Assembly: GCA_965276005.1 (NCBI GenBank) | Contig: OZ254962.1 | Span: 1,612,001 to 1,676,000 of the forward strand | DNA length: 64,000 nt | Source: G965232465 sp965276005 | GTDB lineage: Bacteria; Pseudomonadota; Alphaproteobacteria; JAQWUY01 | Direction: 5' to 3' | In this document: piece after piece, positions 1-9,026 of the stretch | Layout: each line of letters starts with the position of its first letter | Position numbering within the stretch: position 1 is the first letter of the stretch | Program-made: the position numbers and the translations under genes | The notes under the pieces: model-generated | What the model was told of the DNA's origin: nothing | What the model saw: the letters and a program-made list of their open reading frames with translations, nothing else | The model's database searches: none

Positions 1-1306
1 TTAAAATTTCACGGGTGATTTTTAACCCTTGCAGCGAACATTCTAAATCGTATTCCTGCTCCCAATAATTGGGGTTTACCTCCAGTTTACTGGTGGGGCT
101 ATCGCCGGTGATTTTGACCCACCCTCGACTGCGGGGGCGGGTGTGGCAACTGTTTAAAGTAACCCCATAGCCTTCTGGTACGGGCGGTACGCCTGCCTCT
201 GCCCCGGCACCGGGCAAGAAGTGAAACTGTACATCTGGGGCGGGCTGATCCTTATCCGCATACCAAAACGCCCCGCCTTCGGCAATGTTGGAAGTTACCG
301 GACCCTTGCGGAACAACATGTATTCTAACCCTGACCACAACGCTTTGTGGGGTCTGGTGTGCTTGTCGTAACTGATGGGATCTTTTAGGGCACCGATGGT
401 GTATACATCGATATGATCCTGCATATTTTTGCCCACGCCTTTTAAGTCATGTATGGTTTTTACACCGGCTTTTTGCAATACCTCACAATCGCCAATACCG
501 GACAGCTGTAAAATCTTTGGCGACCCGATGGTACCAGCAGACAAGATGACCTCTGACTGTGCTTCTGATCGGATGGTTGCGGTGCTGTTTTCTGGGGCGT
601 ATTCCACCGCCACCGCTCGCAGATTGTCGACGACAATTTTTGTTACCGTAACCCCCGTTTTAATGGTTAAATTCGGGCGATTACGAACCTGCGGTGTCAA
701 GTACCCATGGGCAGTGGAACAGCGTTGTCCGTTGCGTTGGTGGACTTGGTAAAATCCGCAACCGTCTTGTTTTTCACCGTTAAAGTCGACATTAAAATCC
801 ATGCCCCACTGTTGGGCGGCGTGGACAAACTTACGGGTTAGGGGGTGGGGGTTAATCTGATCGGAAATACCCATCGGTCCGCCCACCCCGTGATATTTAT
901 TGTTAAAGCGGTTGTTGTCTTCCATTTTGCGGAAATAGGGGAGTACATCCTCATATCCCCAGCCTGTACACCCCTCTTCGACCAGCCAGTTGTTGTCATA
1001 ATCATAGGCGTTACCCCGAGTCACCACCATAGCGTTAATGGCACTGCCTCCCCCTAGTACGCGGGCTTGGGGGAACACCATATCCCGGGTTGTGTTGCTG
1101 CCAAATCCGCCCACGGGGACTTTGTAACCCCAAGTAAACTTGGCACTGCCCGTCATCGTAAAAAACATCACGGGCCATTTTACCGCCAGCTGATTACCAT
1201 TACTGCCTGCCTCTAACAACAACACATTGGCATCGGGCATTTCGCTTAACCGTGCCGCTAACGCACAGCCTGCGGAACCGCCCCCCACAATAACATAATC
1301 ATACAT
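1..1306 (-). CDS. betA: GMC-family dehydrogenase, choline dehydrogenase-like (3' end beyond window)
   Basis: FAD-dependent GMC oxidoreductase, most like choline or alcohol dehydrogenases, which oxidise an alcohol to an aldehyde. Translating back from an ATG at 1306-1304 gives MYDYVIVGGGSAGCALAARL, the Rossmann GxGxxG motif at residues 8-13. GMC signature 1 (ARVLGGGSAINAM) follows near residue 80 and signature 2 (GTIGSPKILQLSGIG) near residue 260. The start is preceded by GGGAGAA at good distance. About 435 codons are visible; the C-terminal catalytic His region lies left of the window, so substrate-defining residues cannot be checked. It lies just downstream of an aldehyde dehydrogenase on the same strand, which fits an alcohol-aldehyde-acid pair such as choline to betaine. 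The choline assignment is inferred from family and neighbour, not proven. Confidence 0.8.
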   Translation of the reverse strand, partial: MYDYVIVGGGSAGCALAARLSEMPDANVLLLEAGSNGNQLAVKWPVMFFTMTGSAKFTWGYKVPVGGFGSNTTRDMVFPQARVLGGGSAINAMVVTRGNAYDYDNNWLVEEGCTGWGYEDVLPYFRKMEDNNRFNNKYHGVGGPMGISDQINPHPLTRKFVHAAQQWGMDFNVDFNGEKQDGCGFYQVHQRNGQRCSTAHGYLTPQVRNRPNLTIKTGVTVTKIVVDNLRAVAVEYAPENSTATIRSEAQSEVILSAGTIGSPKILQLSGIGDCEVLQKAGVKTIHDLKGVGKNMQDHIDVYTIGALKDPISYDKHTRPHKALWSGLEYMLFRKGPVTSNIAEGGAFWYADKDQPAPDVQFHFLPGAGAEAGVPPVPEGYGVTLNSCHTRPRSRGWVKITGDSPTSKLEVNPNYWEQEYDLECSLQGLKITREIL

Positions 1307-1358
1307 TGTCTGTTTCTCCCTCTGTTCGTATTTTTTGTCCGTACGCTTTACAGTGCAA

Positions 1359-2846
1359 CTAATACACATGCGGACGATCGCCCAGCTGAATATGTACAGC
1401 TTTTAACACTGTATATTCCTCTGTGCCGAACAGTCCGCACTCTGTCCCTAAACCCGATTGCTTTAAGCCGCCAAACGGCATTTCTGGACCGCCGGCTAGG
1501 GTGGTGTTTACCCAGATGCGACCAGCGGTGATTTTGCGACTTGCCATAATCGCTTTGTCGATGTCTTTTGTCCAAATGCTCGCCCCTAGACCGTATTCTG
1601 TATTGTTGGCATATGTCATGGCTTGGTCGAAACTATCGAAGGGAATCACACACAAAACGGGTCCAAATATTTCTTCATTGACAATGTCCATATCAAAACG
1701 ACAATCGCTAAATATGGTCGGTGCCACATACTGCCCCAATCCCCGGGCATCTTTCACAGCATTGCCGCCCGCTACCAAAGTCGCCCCTTGAGCCTTGCCC
1801 CGTTCAATATAGTCCAAAATCGTAGCGTACTGGGCGTCCGTAGTAATCGCCCCCAATTGGGTTTTGTCGTCCAGCGGATCACCAGTCACCAAAGTACTTA
1901 ATTTGGTCTTTAACTGCCCCACAAATGAATCGGCAATGGTGCGATCGACAAACAGGCGGCTACCACTGACACAGCATTGACCGCTGTTAATACACAAGCC
2001 AAACGCCACGCCGTCGACCGCCGCCTCTATATCCGCATCGGCAAATACCACTTGTGGGTTTTTGCCACCCAGTTCCAAGCCGACTTTTTTAATGTTCGAC
2101 GCAGATGCGGCAATCACTTTTCGCCCCACGCCTGTAGACCCTGTAAACGAAATCATATCCACAGCGGGGTGATCCAATAGCGGTTGTCCGACACTGGATC
2201 CGGATCCTGTAATCACATTGACCACGCCCGCAGGCAATCCCGCTTGTTGCAAAATATCTGCCATCATCAGCGTGGTGACAGAAGTCGCCTCACTGGGCTT
2301 AATCACACAGGTAGACCCGGACATCAAAATATATGGCAGGCGTTCCGCCAAAATAAAGAATGGAAAATTCCACGGGGTAATCAACCCGACCACGCCAATA
2401 GGCTGCCGCAGGGTAATACCAATTAAATCGCCACCAATATTATTGTGGGTGGCACCGTGTACGCCCCGCCCCACACCAGCAGCGTATTTCCACTGGTTAA
2501 TAGCCCCTTGCACTTCGCCCAAAGATTGGTTAATCGCTTTGCCATTTTCCAAAGTTTCATACAGAGCAATCTCATCCAATCGCTCCTCGATTAAGTCCGC
2601 TGCTTTGTACAAAATATCTGCTCTTGCCGCAACCGGCATATCCGCCCATGTGCCGTTTAAAGCCTGCCGTGCGGCTTGTACCGCCCTATCCACATCATCG
2701 CCGTTCGCTTCTGGAACAATAGTTACGGGTATATCATGTGCAGGACTGTTACGGGTAACGGTGTTGCCCGATACAGAATCCACCCATACCCCATCGATAC
2801 ACATCTTAAACGCCCGGGGTTCTGTCGGCAAAGTAAATCTTGACAT
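1359..2846 (-). CDS. NAD(P)-dependent aldehyde dehydrogenase, betaine-aldehyde type
   Basis: A 495-residue aldehyde dehydrogenase of normal length. Visible motifs are FTGSTGVGRK (cofactor loop), LELGGK with the general-base Glu, and NSGQCCVSGSR holding the nucleophilic Cys in the GQxC context. The C-terminal PFGGLKQSGLGTE motif is also present. It probably oxidises the aldehyde made by the GMC dehydrogenase 52 bp downstream, so the two are likely one operon. A TetR regulator is transcribed divergently. If the pathway is choline oxidation this would be betB, but several ALDH subfamilies (amino-aldehyde, hydroxyaldehyde) look alike, so no symbol is given. Confidence 0.85.
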   Translation of the reverse strand: MSRFTLPTEPRAFKMCIDGVWVDSVSGNTVTRNSPAHDIPVTIVPEANGDDVDRAVQAARQALNGTWADMPVAARADILYKAADLIEERLDEIALYETLENGKAINQSLGEVQGAINQWKYAAGVGRGVHGATHNNIGGDLIGITLRQPIGVVGLITPWNFPFFILAERLPYILMSGSTCVIKPSEATSVTTLMMADILQQAGLPAGVVNVITGSGSSVGQPLLDHPAVDMISFTGSTGVGRKVIAASASNIKKVGLELGGKNPQVVFADADIEAAVDGVAFGLCINSGQCCVSGSRLFVDRTIADSFVGQLKTKLSTLVTGDPLDDKTQLGAITTDAQYATILDYIERGKAQGATLVAGGNAVKDARGLGQYVAPTIFSDCRFDMDIVNEEIFGPVLCVIPFDSFDQAMTYANNTEYGLGASIWTKDIDKAIMASRKITAGRIWVNTTLAGGPEMPFGGLKQSGLGTECGLFGTEEYTVLKAVHIQLGDRPHVY

Positions 2847-3171
2847 GGCTATCTGGTCTCTCTTTCATATTCCACATGTTTTGACTGCGTCCATAGCGTA
2901 TAACACGCTTTTACTTACAACTGGTAAAATCATAAATCAGTTTATCCCTTGTTGTCAACTAAAATATTAACTTTAAAGTTAAAAAATTTTGTTGCTTTAC
3001 ATATACAGCCCATTTTTTACTATTATTTTTTAAATATATTACTATTATTTTTAAATATATCAGATATAATGCCAATTAACTGTACAATTAAAACAGGCGA
3101 TTCACATATGGTCTTTTAAGACAATATGTGCACGATACCCATATTAATTATGTATTTCTAGGTATGACATT
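2847..3171. promoter_or_regulatory. Divergent promoter region with a 16-bp palindrome and a direct repeat
   Basis: This AT-rich 325-bp region separates the aldehyde dehydrogenase and TetR genes. It holds a perfect palindrome, TTAACTTTAAAGTTAA, at 2967-2982, and a direct repeat of about 20 bp (ACTATTATTTTTAAATATAT-like) at about 3019-3060. The palindrome is a reasonable candidate for the TetR operator because of its position and symmetry, but AT-rich palindromes can arise by chance. No gene is seen here. Confidence 0.45.
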
Positions 3172-3810
3172 ATGACACAACAGAAAACACGCACCACGAC
3201 CCGCAATCCCGAACAGACAAAACAACGCATTTTGACAGCCGCTATTCAGGAATTTTCCGAACAGGGTTTTGCCCGTGGTCGCATGGATAAAGTAGCGGAA
3301 ATTTCCAAATCTAACAAACGCATGATTTATTACTATTATGGCGACAAAGACGGGTTGTTTACCGCCGTTGTAGAACACGAATACTTGCGGTTTCGCAAAG
3401 CCGAAGAACAGATATGTTCCCCAGACTTGCCGCCGGTGATGGCGTTACAAAGACTGGTGGAATTTACTTGGAATTATTATTTGCAAAACCCCAATTACTT
3501 GGTGTTGGTCAACAGCCAAAACCTGTTTAAAGCCGCCCATTTAAAACAATCAAAAACCGTGTTACAAGCCCACAAAAAAGCGGTAAACATATTGCAAAAT
3601 ATCTTGGATTTAGGTGTCAAACAAGGGGTATTTCGAGAGGGCATCGACACCCGTCAATTACAATTGACCATCGCCAGCGTTTGTTATTATTATTTTAGCA
3701 ACCGTTACACACAATCGTATTTGTTAGAAGACGACCTAATGAGTCCAGAAAACCTGCAAAAAAGACTATATTTTAATATCGATTCTATTATGCGTATTGT
3801 CTGTAAATAA
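3172..3810 (+). CDS. TetR/AcrR-family transcriptional regulator
   Basis: A 212-residue one-component repressor. Residues about 15-65 form the TetR helix-turn-helix, with the hallmark stretch FARGRMDKVAEISKSNKRM followed by IYYYYGDKDGLF. The rest is an all-helical ligand-binding and dimerisation domain. It is divergent from the aldehyde/GMC dehydrogenase pair and most likely controls it and itself. The C-terminal half does not obviously match BetI, so the ligand is unknown. Confidence 0.85.
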   Translation: MTQQKTRTTTRNPEQTKQRILTAAIQEFSEQGFARGRMDKVAEISKSNKRMIYYYYGDKDGLFTAVVEHEYLRFRKAEEQICSPDLPPVMALQRLVEFTWNYYLQNPNYLVLVNSQNLFKAAHLKQSKTVLQAHKKAVNILQNILDLGVKQGVFREGIDTRQLQLTIASVCYYYFSNRYTQSYLLEDDLMSPENLQKRLYFNIDSIMRIVCK

Positions 3811-3870
3811 GGGCGTATTCGCCAGCGTTCATTTTATTAATGGGGGGCGGGGGATATGTTTTGCTGATTT

Positions 3871-4521
3871 TTATACAGGCTTCACTGTGTTTATGAGGTG
3901 TTGTATTTTGTCTATATCTTTTATGCCTTTGGCTTTTTCCACGCCCCCTGACACATCCAGCATCTGCACATGGGGGATAGATAAGGCGATCGCAGCGTTT
4001 TTAGGGGTTATGCCCCCTGCCAAAAACCAAGGGCTGTTAAAATTGGGCATGGTTTTTAGCATATTCCAATCAAAAGCCACGCCATGTCCGCCTTTGAGAG
4101 GCGATTGTTCGGGGGGTTTTGCATCGAACAACAGCATATCGCAAAGGGTGTCATAGGCGATGGCGTTGTCAAAATCTGTGGGCTTTTCAATGGCAAAGGC
4201 TTTAATAACGGGTTTTTGGGTTTGGATTTTCACCGCATTGATAAAGTGTATGCGTTCTGATCCGTGCAATTGGATACAATCGATGTTTGTATGGGCGGCT
4301 ATTTGGGTTATGTGCTGTAGGGAGGCGTCTTGAAACAAACCGACTGTTTTGGTGTGTGCATTTACGGGTTTTTTTATGGCTCTCAACAGCTGTTTGGCGG
4401 CGTCTGGGCATATATATCGGGGGGATTTTTCGACAAACACACAGCCGACAAAATCGATATGTGCATCGAAGCAAAACTGCATCACGGCGGGAGTAGTTAT
4501 GCCACATATTTTTATTTTCAT
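3871..4521 (-). CDS. trpF: Phosphoribosylanthranilate isomerase
   Basis: A 216-residue TIM-barrel enzyme of tryptophan synthesis that isomerises N-(5-phosphoribosyl)anthranilate to CdRP. The N-terminus MKIKICGITT holds the catalytic Cys. Also visible are DFVGCVFVEKSPRYI, IQLHGSE, LLFDAK with the catalytic Asp, WFLAGGITPKNA and LDVSGGVEKAKGIKD at the phosphate site. The start at 4521 is chosen because the family motif begins there and its ATG overlaps the pyrF stop codon as ATGA, so the two are translationally coupled. A longer open frame upstream lies inside pyrF and is not real. Neither trpB nor trpA follows; the TetR gene converges instead. Confidence 0.93.
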   Translation of the reverse strand: MKIKICGITTPAVMQFCFDAHIDFVGCVFVEKSPRYICPDAAKQLLRAIKKPVNAHTKTVGLFQDASLQHITQIAAHTNIDCIQLHGSERIHFINAVKIQTQKPVIKAFAIEKPTDFDNAIAYDTLCDMLLFDAKPPEQSPLKGGHGVAFDWNMLKTMPNFNSPWFLAGGITPKNAAIALSIPHVQMLDVSGGVEKAKGIKDIDKIQHLINTVKPV

Positions 4522-5258
4522 AACAGGTCGTTGGCGATTCGTTGTGCGGCGGTTGCCATGTTTTGGGCACGGGTAATGGGGCGGCCAATCACCAAGTAAT
4601 CCGCCCCTTGTGCTATGGCATCGGCGGGGGTCATGGTGCGTTTTTGATCGTTTTGCACCGCCCACGGGGGGCGGATTGCCGGTACAACGGTTTTAAAATC
4701 GCTGCCACAGATAGATTTGATACGGGCTGTTTCATAGGCACTGCATACGACACCGTCCAGACCGGCGGTTTTTGCCAGCTGTGCCATTTTTGCCACTTGG
4801 TCGGCGGTGGTGTGGGCGTATCCTATTTGCGATATATCCGTATCATTAAGAGCGGTCAAGATAGTGACCCCAATCACTAAGGGCGGAGGGATTGCCATTT
4901 TGGCTGCAGATTCGAGGGCTTGATGTTTGGCGGCTTGCATCATACATAGTCCGCCGGCTGTGTGTACGGTTAAAATATGGGGGGACAAACCGGCTTCGAA
5001 CACAGCACGCACGGCGGCGGCAACGGTATTGGGAATATCGTGGAACTTTAAATCGAGAAAAAGCGACGAATCGTTGTTTCCCGTTTTGGCTGTTGGGGAT
5101 AACACCTGTCGAATACCCTGTGCTGCATGGCGACTAAAATATTCAAGACCGAATTTAAAGCCCCCGACAAAATCTGCGGTCTCTGTGATGATGGCACAGG
5201 CACGGGCAACATCCGTAGTATCAATAGCGACAAAAATTTTGTTTACGGGTATGGGCAT
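4518..5258 (-). CDS. pyrF: Orotidine 5'-phosphate decarboxylase
   Basis: A 246-residue TIM-barrel enzyme making UMP from OMP in pyrimidine synthesis. The catalytic tetrad signature is LDLKFHDIPNTV, with a Lys between two Asp residues. Also visible are FVAIDT at the N-terminus, HTAGG, VIGVTILTAL, VVCSAYE, VPAIRPPWA and the phosphate-binding DYLVIGRPIT near the C-terminus. It lies 7 bp after lapA and overlaps trpF by 4 bp, which suggests one operon ihfB-lapA-pyrF-trpF, an arrangement familiar from alphaproteobacteria. Confidence 0.95.
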   Translation of the reverse strand: MPIPVNKIFVAIDTTDVARACAIITETADFVGGFKFGLEYFSRHAAQGIRQVLSPTAKTGNNDSSLFLDLKFHDIPNTVAAAVRAVFEAGLSPHILTVHTAGGLCMMQAAKHQALESAAKMAIPPPLVIGVTILTALNDTDISQIGYAHTTADQVAKMAQLAKTAGLDGVVCSAYETARIKSICGSDFKTVVPAIRPPWAVQNDQKRTMTPADAIAQGADYLVIGRPITRAQNMATAAQRIANDLL

Positions 5259-5265
5259 AGGTCGA

Positions 5266-5469
5266 CTACTTGTGCATCAGTTTACTATATATAACACCCA
5301 TAAAAAACGCTGCCACAAACACCGACAACACCACCCAAAACAGGGGCACAACCAGCACACCGACAAACGGCCAAAATTCCAAAGCAACAGGGGCTTGATT
5401 CGACAAAGCAAACAACAAGGCAAACAAAACCACCAAAATAAAAAACAATTTTCGGATTAAAAATCTCAT
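5266..5469 (-). CDS. lapA: LapA-domain (DUF1049) small inner-membrane protein
   Basis: A 67-residue protein with two predicted transmembrane segments (about residues 6-26 and 35-62) and the family core LSNQAPVALEFWPF between them. LapA family proteins help regulate lipopolysaccharide assembly in gammaproteobacteria; their role in alphaproteobacteria is less clear. Its place between ihfB and pyrF matches the conserved neighbourhood of this family and supports such a short call. Confidence 0.85.
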   Translation of the reverse strand: MRFLIRKLFFILVVLFALLFALSNQAPVALEFWPFVGVLVVPLFWVVLSVFVAAFFMGVIYSKLMHK

Positions 5470-5600
5470 CTATTCCAGTACCTTATACACTACATCCCGT
5501 CCCACGCCCGAGAGCAACGCACGACATAACACACCCATATAAAACGCACCTAAACACGCCCCACCGCAACGCCGCAACAGACCACAACGGGGGATTAAGC

Positions 5601-5885
5601 CTATTGATTCAAAGCTTCCCGCATCTTTTTTGATGCGACAAACTTTAAGATCCGCTTTTCTGGCACTTCTACGGATTCGCCGGTGTTGGGATTACGACCC
5701 ACCCGGGCATCACGATGACGCACAGAAAACACGCCGAAACCACGAAATTCTATGAAATCGCCTCCGTTTCGCAAATAGGCTTCAATGCCCTTGAAAAATC
5801 CATTTACGACCAGCTCTAAATCTTTTTGACTTAAATGTGGATGCTTTTCAGCAATTTTTCTAACAATTTCCACTTTTGTTGTCAT
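5601..5885 (-). CDS. ihfB: Integration host factor beta subunit / HU-family DNA-bending protein
   Basis: A 94-residue nucleoid protein. It has the HU/IHF fold: an N-terminal helical dimer region, IEFRGFGVFSVRHR, and the DNA-binding arm GRNPNTGESVEVPEKR with the intercalating proline. The length and the following lapA gene point to IhfB rather than HU. It bends DNA in replication, recombination and transcription. Upstream lies AT-rich DNA (5886-6154) with no clear gene. Confidence 0.92.
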   Translation of the reverse strand: MTTKVEIVRKIAEKHPHLSQKDLELVVNGFFKGIEAYLRNGGDFIEFRGFGVFSVRHRDARVGRNPNTGESVEVPEKRILKFVASKKMREALNQ

Positions 5886-6154
5886 CTATTTTCTCCATTT
5901 TAACTACGACAAAACATCACAAATATTTTCTTAACAAAACAACCGGTGTGCATCACAATGCTACCAATCGTCTCTCATAGTATCACAGATTAGGGGGGTT
6001 GTATAGTAGAAATGGTTAAAAAAATAATACATCAAAAATGATATATTTTTGCTTTTTATGTAAAAATTAGGTTTTTTTTATAGCTTTAATATTGATTATT
6101 TGCCTATTTTATGTTTTAATCGACTGTAAAGTAAGCAAAAATAAAGGAAAAATT

Positions 6155-7249
6155 ATGACATTTGGGGCAAAATTACGCACATACCGCAAACAGCACAAAA
6201 CCACGCAACACACTTTGGCAACAATGATTGGGGTCAGCCATTCGTCGATAAACCGCTGGGAGCGGGGGACGACAACCCCGCCGTTTGCGGTGGTGGAAAA
6301 AATCGCCCATGCGTTGCATATACCCGTATCGCACCTTGTGGATGATACGGGTGTTACAGAACAGTCCCCCCCCTGTGATTTACCCGTCATTCCACCGTTA
6401 CACAAAAGCGACACGGTGGCGTTTCAAGGATTTTTAGGGGCGTATTCGCATGCGTGCTGTGTGCATATTTACGGCAAATCTGTACAGGTGTTACCGTGTA
6501 AAACTTTTAAACAGGCGTTTGAAAAAGTGGAAACAGGTCACGCAAGCGTAGCGGTGATTCCTATCGAGAACAGCTTGGGGGGACGGGTTGCCGATATTCA
6601 TTATTTGTTGCCAGAATCGAGTCTGCATATTGTCGGCGAATATTATTTGTCGGTGCAACACTGTTTATTAGGGGTGCCGGGGGCAACGATACAAGACATA
6701 AAAACCGTATACTCCCACGAACAAGGATTGGCACAGTGTCGCAACCGCTTACACAATATGCACCTCGATATGTGTACTTATATGGACACAGCAGGTGCCG
6801 CCCACTTTGTGTCGCAGCAACAAGACATACAAAAAGCGGCAATAGCCTCACACCTAGCGGCGGAAATTTACGGGTTAAGCGTGCTGGAAACCAACATGCA
6901 GGACACCAACACCAACATCACAAGGTTTATTGTGGTGCGTAAACAACCCATAGCAGAACACAAATTTACAGGCAAACACGATATGTACAAAACCAGCTGT
7001 TTATTCTATACCCGCAACATCCCCGCCGCCCTGTATAAGGCACTGGGCGGGTTTGCCACCAACGCCATTAATTTTTCGAAGCTCGAAAGCTATGTGCCAT
7101 TGCTGAATACACACGGGGATGCGTTCTTTTACATAGAATTCGACGGACACTTACAAGATACAAGGGTCATACAGTCTGTGGACGAGCTGCAGTTTTATTC
7201 GAATCACATAAGAATACTAGGATCATACAAAAAAAACCCGTTTCGGTAA
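6155..7249 (+). CDS. pheA: Prephenate dehydratase with N-terminal XRE-type helix-turn-helix
   Basis: A 364-residue protein of unusual architecture. Residues about 4-60 form a Cro/CI-type HTH (TMIGVSHSSINRWERGTTTP). Residues about 87-262 are the prephenate dehydratase domain: VAFQGFLGAYSHA, the TFKQAFEKVE segment, VIPIENSLGGRV and the catalytic TRF motif in NITRFIVV. A C-terminal ACT domain follows (about 270-360), where the usual Phe-binding ESRP motif reads ESYVP. The enzyme converts prephenate to phenylpyruvate for phenylalanine synthesis. The start at 6155 is preceded by AAAGGAAAAATT; the frame extends upstream without family support. The HTH suggests it may also bind DNA, for example to regulate itself. 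The last about 110 bp are duplicated at 8829-8945. Confidence 0.85.
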   Translation: MTFGAKLRTYRKQHKTTQHTLATMIGVSHSSINRWERGTTTPPFAVVEKIAHALHIPVSHLVDDTGVTEQSPPCDLPVIPPLHKSDTVAFQGFLGAYSHACCVHIYGKSVQVLPCKTFKQAFEKVETGHASVAVIPIENSLGGRVADIHYLLPESSLHIVGEYYLSVQHCLLGVPGATIQDIKTVYSHEQGLAQCRNRLHNMHLDMCTYMDTAGAAHFVSQQQDIQKAAIASHLAAEIYGLSVLETNMQDTNTNITRFIVVRKQPIAEHKFTGKHDMYKTSCLFYTRNIPAALYKALGGFATNAINFSKLESYVPLLNTHGDAFFYIEFDGHLQDTRVIQSVDELQFYSNHIRILGSYKKNPFR

Positions 7250-7331
7250 TACCTATGATTCGTTTAAAGATACTTGCAAGCAGGGCATGTAAATAGTATA
7301 CTGTTTGCACGATTACATGAGAGGAGAAAAT

Positions 7332-8681
7332 ATGCTTAAAAAATATCTGATTGTGGTAATGACCACATTGTTTGTGTCACCTGCATTTGGGGCGGATCTT
7401 TACAAGGGAGTCGATGCGTATTTTAAAGGCGATTACCAAACCGCTATCGACAATTTGAAACCTCTAGCCGAACAAGGGGATGCATTCGCACAGTTTGCAC
7501 TAGGGGGTATGTATTATTTAGGTGAAGGTGTGCCACAGGACTATAAACAAGCGATGTATTGGTTTCAAAAATCCGCCGAACAAGGGGTTGCAGGTGCACA
7601 GAATAATCTAGGGAATATGTATGATTTAGGTGAAGGTGTGCCACAGGACTATAAACAAGCGGTGTATTGGTTTCAAAAATCCGCCGAACAAGGGGATGCA
7701 GGTGCACAGTATAATCTAGGGAATATGTATGATTTAGGTAAAGGTGTGCCACAGGACTATAAACAAGCGGCGTATTGGTTTCAAAAATCCGCCGAACAAG
7801 GGGTTGCAGTTGCACAGAATAATCTAGGGAATATGTATGATTTAGGTAAAGGCGTGCCACAGGACTATAAACAAGCGGTGTATTGGTATCAAAAATCCGC
7901 CGAACAAGGGTTTGCAGAAGCACAGTATAATCTAGGGCTTATGTATGATTTAGGTCAAGGTGTGCCACAGGATTATAAACAAGCGGTGTATTGGTATCAA
8001 AAATCCGCCGAACAAGGGTTTGCAGAAGCACAGTATAATCTAGGGCTTATGTATGATTTAGGTCAAGGTGTGCCACAGGATTATAAACAAGCGGTGTATT
8101 GGTATCAAAAATCCGCCGAACAAGGGTTTGCAGAAGCACAGTATAATCTAGGGCTTATGTATGATTTAGGTCAAGGTGTGCCACAGGATTATAAACAAGC
8201 GGTGTATTGGTATCAAAAATCCGCCGAACAAGGGTTTGCAGAAGCACAGTATAATCTAGGGCTTATGTATGATTTAGGTCAAGGTGTGCCACAGGATTAT
8301 AAACAAGCGGTGTATTGGTATCAAAAATCCGCCGAACAAGGGTTTGCAGAAGCACAGTATAATCTAGGGCTTATGTATGATTTAGGTCAAGGTGTGCCAC
8401 AGGACTATAAACAAGCGGTGTATTGGTATCAAAAATCCGCCGAACAAGGGGATGCAGAAGCACAGTATAATCTAGGGGGTATGTATTATTTAGATCGAGG
8501 TATGCCACAGGATTATATACTTGCCCATATGTGGTTTAATATTGCTGCGTATAATGGGGATGAAGAGGCAGCTGAAGTGCGTGATGATATTGCCAAAAAA
8601 ATGACCGCATCAGGCATAACCACCGCCCAAGCTATGGCGTCTAAGTGTGTTGCTAGTGGGTATAAGGAGTGTGGATATTAA
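7332..8681 (+). CDS. Secreted Sel1-repeat protein (10 repeats)
   Basis: A 449-residue protein with a Sec signal peptide (MLKKYLIVVMTTLFVSPAFG, cleavage near AFGA-D) followed by ten 36-residue Sel1/TPR-like repeats of consensus AQYNLGxMYDLGxGVPQDYKQAVYWYQKSAEQG. A short tail follows (IAAYNGDEEAAEVRDDI... to the stop) with two cysteines near the end. Sel1 proteins are protein-protein interaction solenoids and are often effectors or envelope factors. The start at 7332 has a GAGGAGAA ribosome site. Five consecutive repeats are identical at the protein level and nearly so in DNA. The exact partner cannot be told. Confidence 0.88.
   Translation: MLKKYLIVVMTTLFVSPAFGADLYKGVDAYFKGDYQTAIDNLKPLAEQGDAFAQFALGGMYYLGEGVPQDYKQAMYWFQKSAEQGVAGAQNNLGNMYDLGEGVPQDYKQAVYWFQKSAEQGDAGAQYNLGNMYDLGKGVPQDYKQAAYWFQKSAEQGVAVAQNNLGNMYDLGKGVPQDYKQAVYWYQKSAEQGFAEAQYNLGLMYDLGQGVPQDYKQAVYWYQKSAEQGFAEAQYNLGLMYDLGQGVPQDYKQAVYWYQKSAEQGFAEAQYNLGLMYDLGQGVPQDYKQAVYWYQKSAEQGFAEAQYNLGLMYDLGQGVPQDYKQAVYWYQKSAEQGFAEAQYNLGLMYDLGQGVPQDYKQAVYWYQKSAEQGDAEAQYNLGGMYYLDRGMPQDYILAHMWFNIAAYNGDEEAAEVRDDIAKKMTASGITTAQAMASKCVASGYKECGY
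7911..8450 (+). repeat. Five tandem 108-bp units inside the Sel1 gene
   Basis: Five head-to-tail 108-bp units, each encoding one FAEAQYNLGLMYDLGQG-type Sel1 repeat, are essentially identical in DNA apart from a C/T difference near the end of the last unit. Because 108 is divisible by three, copy number can change by slippage or recombination without shifting the frame. Confidence 0.9.
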
Positions 8682-8685
8682 CCGC

Positions 8686-8828
8686 CTACTTTGTTTTTTT
8701 ATGCCATTTTTCTGCTAGCCACTGCAAGTTTTCAAATGCTCTTTCTGTTTTTCTATCTCCACGATGGGCATATATGTACTTTTCGAATCTTTTGAAATAG
8801 CCCACTACGATACCCCGGTATGTGGAGT
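8686..8828 (-). pseudogene. 3' fragment of the DUF4760-like gene, duplicated
   Basis: On the minus strand this stretch encodes the end of the DUF4760-like protein found intact at 10220-10729 (STYRGIVVGYFKRFEKY onward). Here it ends in WLAEKWHKKTK and a stop, probably the ancestral C-terminus. It has no start and was brought here by the segmental duplication. It matters as a reference showing that the C-terminus of the full gene copy has been altered. Confidence 0.75.
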
Positions 8829-9026
8829 ATAGAATTCGACGGACACTTACAAGACACAAGGGTCATACAGTCTCTGGACGAGCTGCAATTTTATTCGAAT
8901 CACATAAGAATACTAGGATCATACAAAAAAACCCGTTTCGGTAATACCTATGATTCGTTTAAAGATACTTGCAAGCAGGGCATGTAAATAGTATACTGTT
9001 TGCACGATTACATGAGAGGAGAAAAT

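Noticed and set aside
4202..4588. Extra open frames overlapping trpF and pyrF on both strands
   Set aside because: They are shadows of two well-supported enzyme genes.
7444..7923. Long minus-strand open frame within the Sel1 repeats (also 9417-9941)
   Set aside because: It is the antisense of the 108-bp repeats and has the same period; it lacks a start signal and family features.
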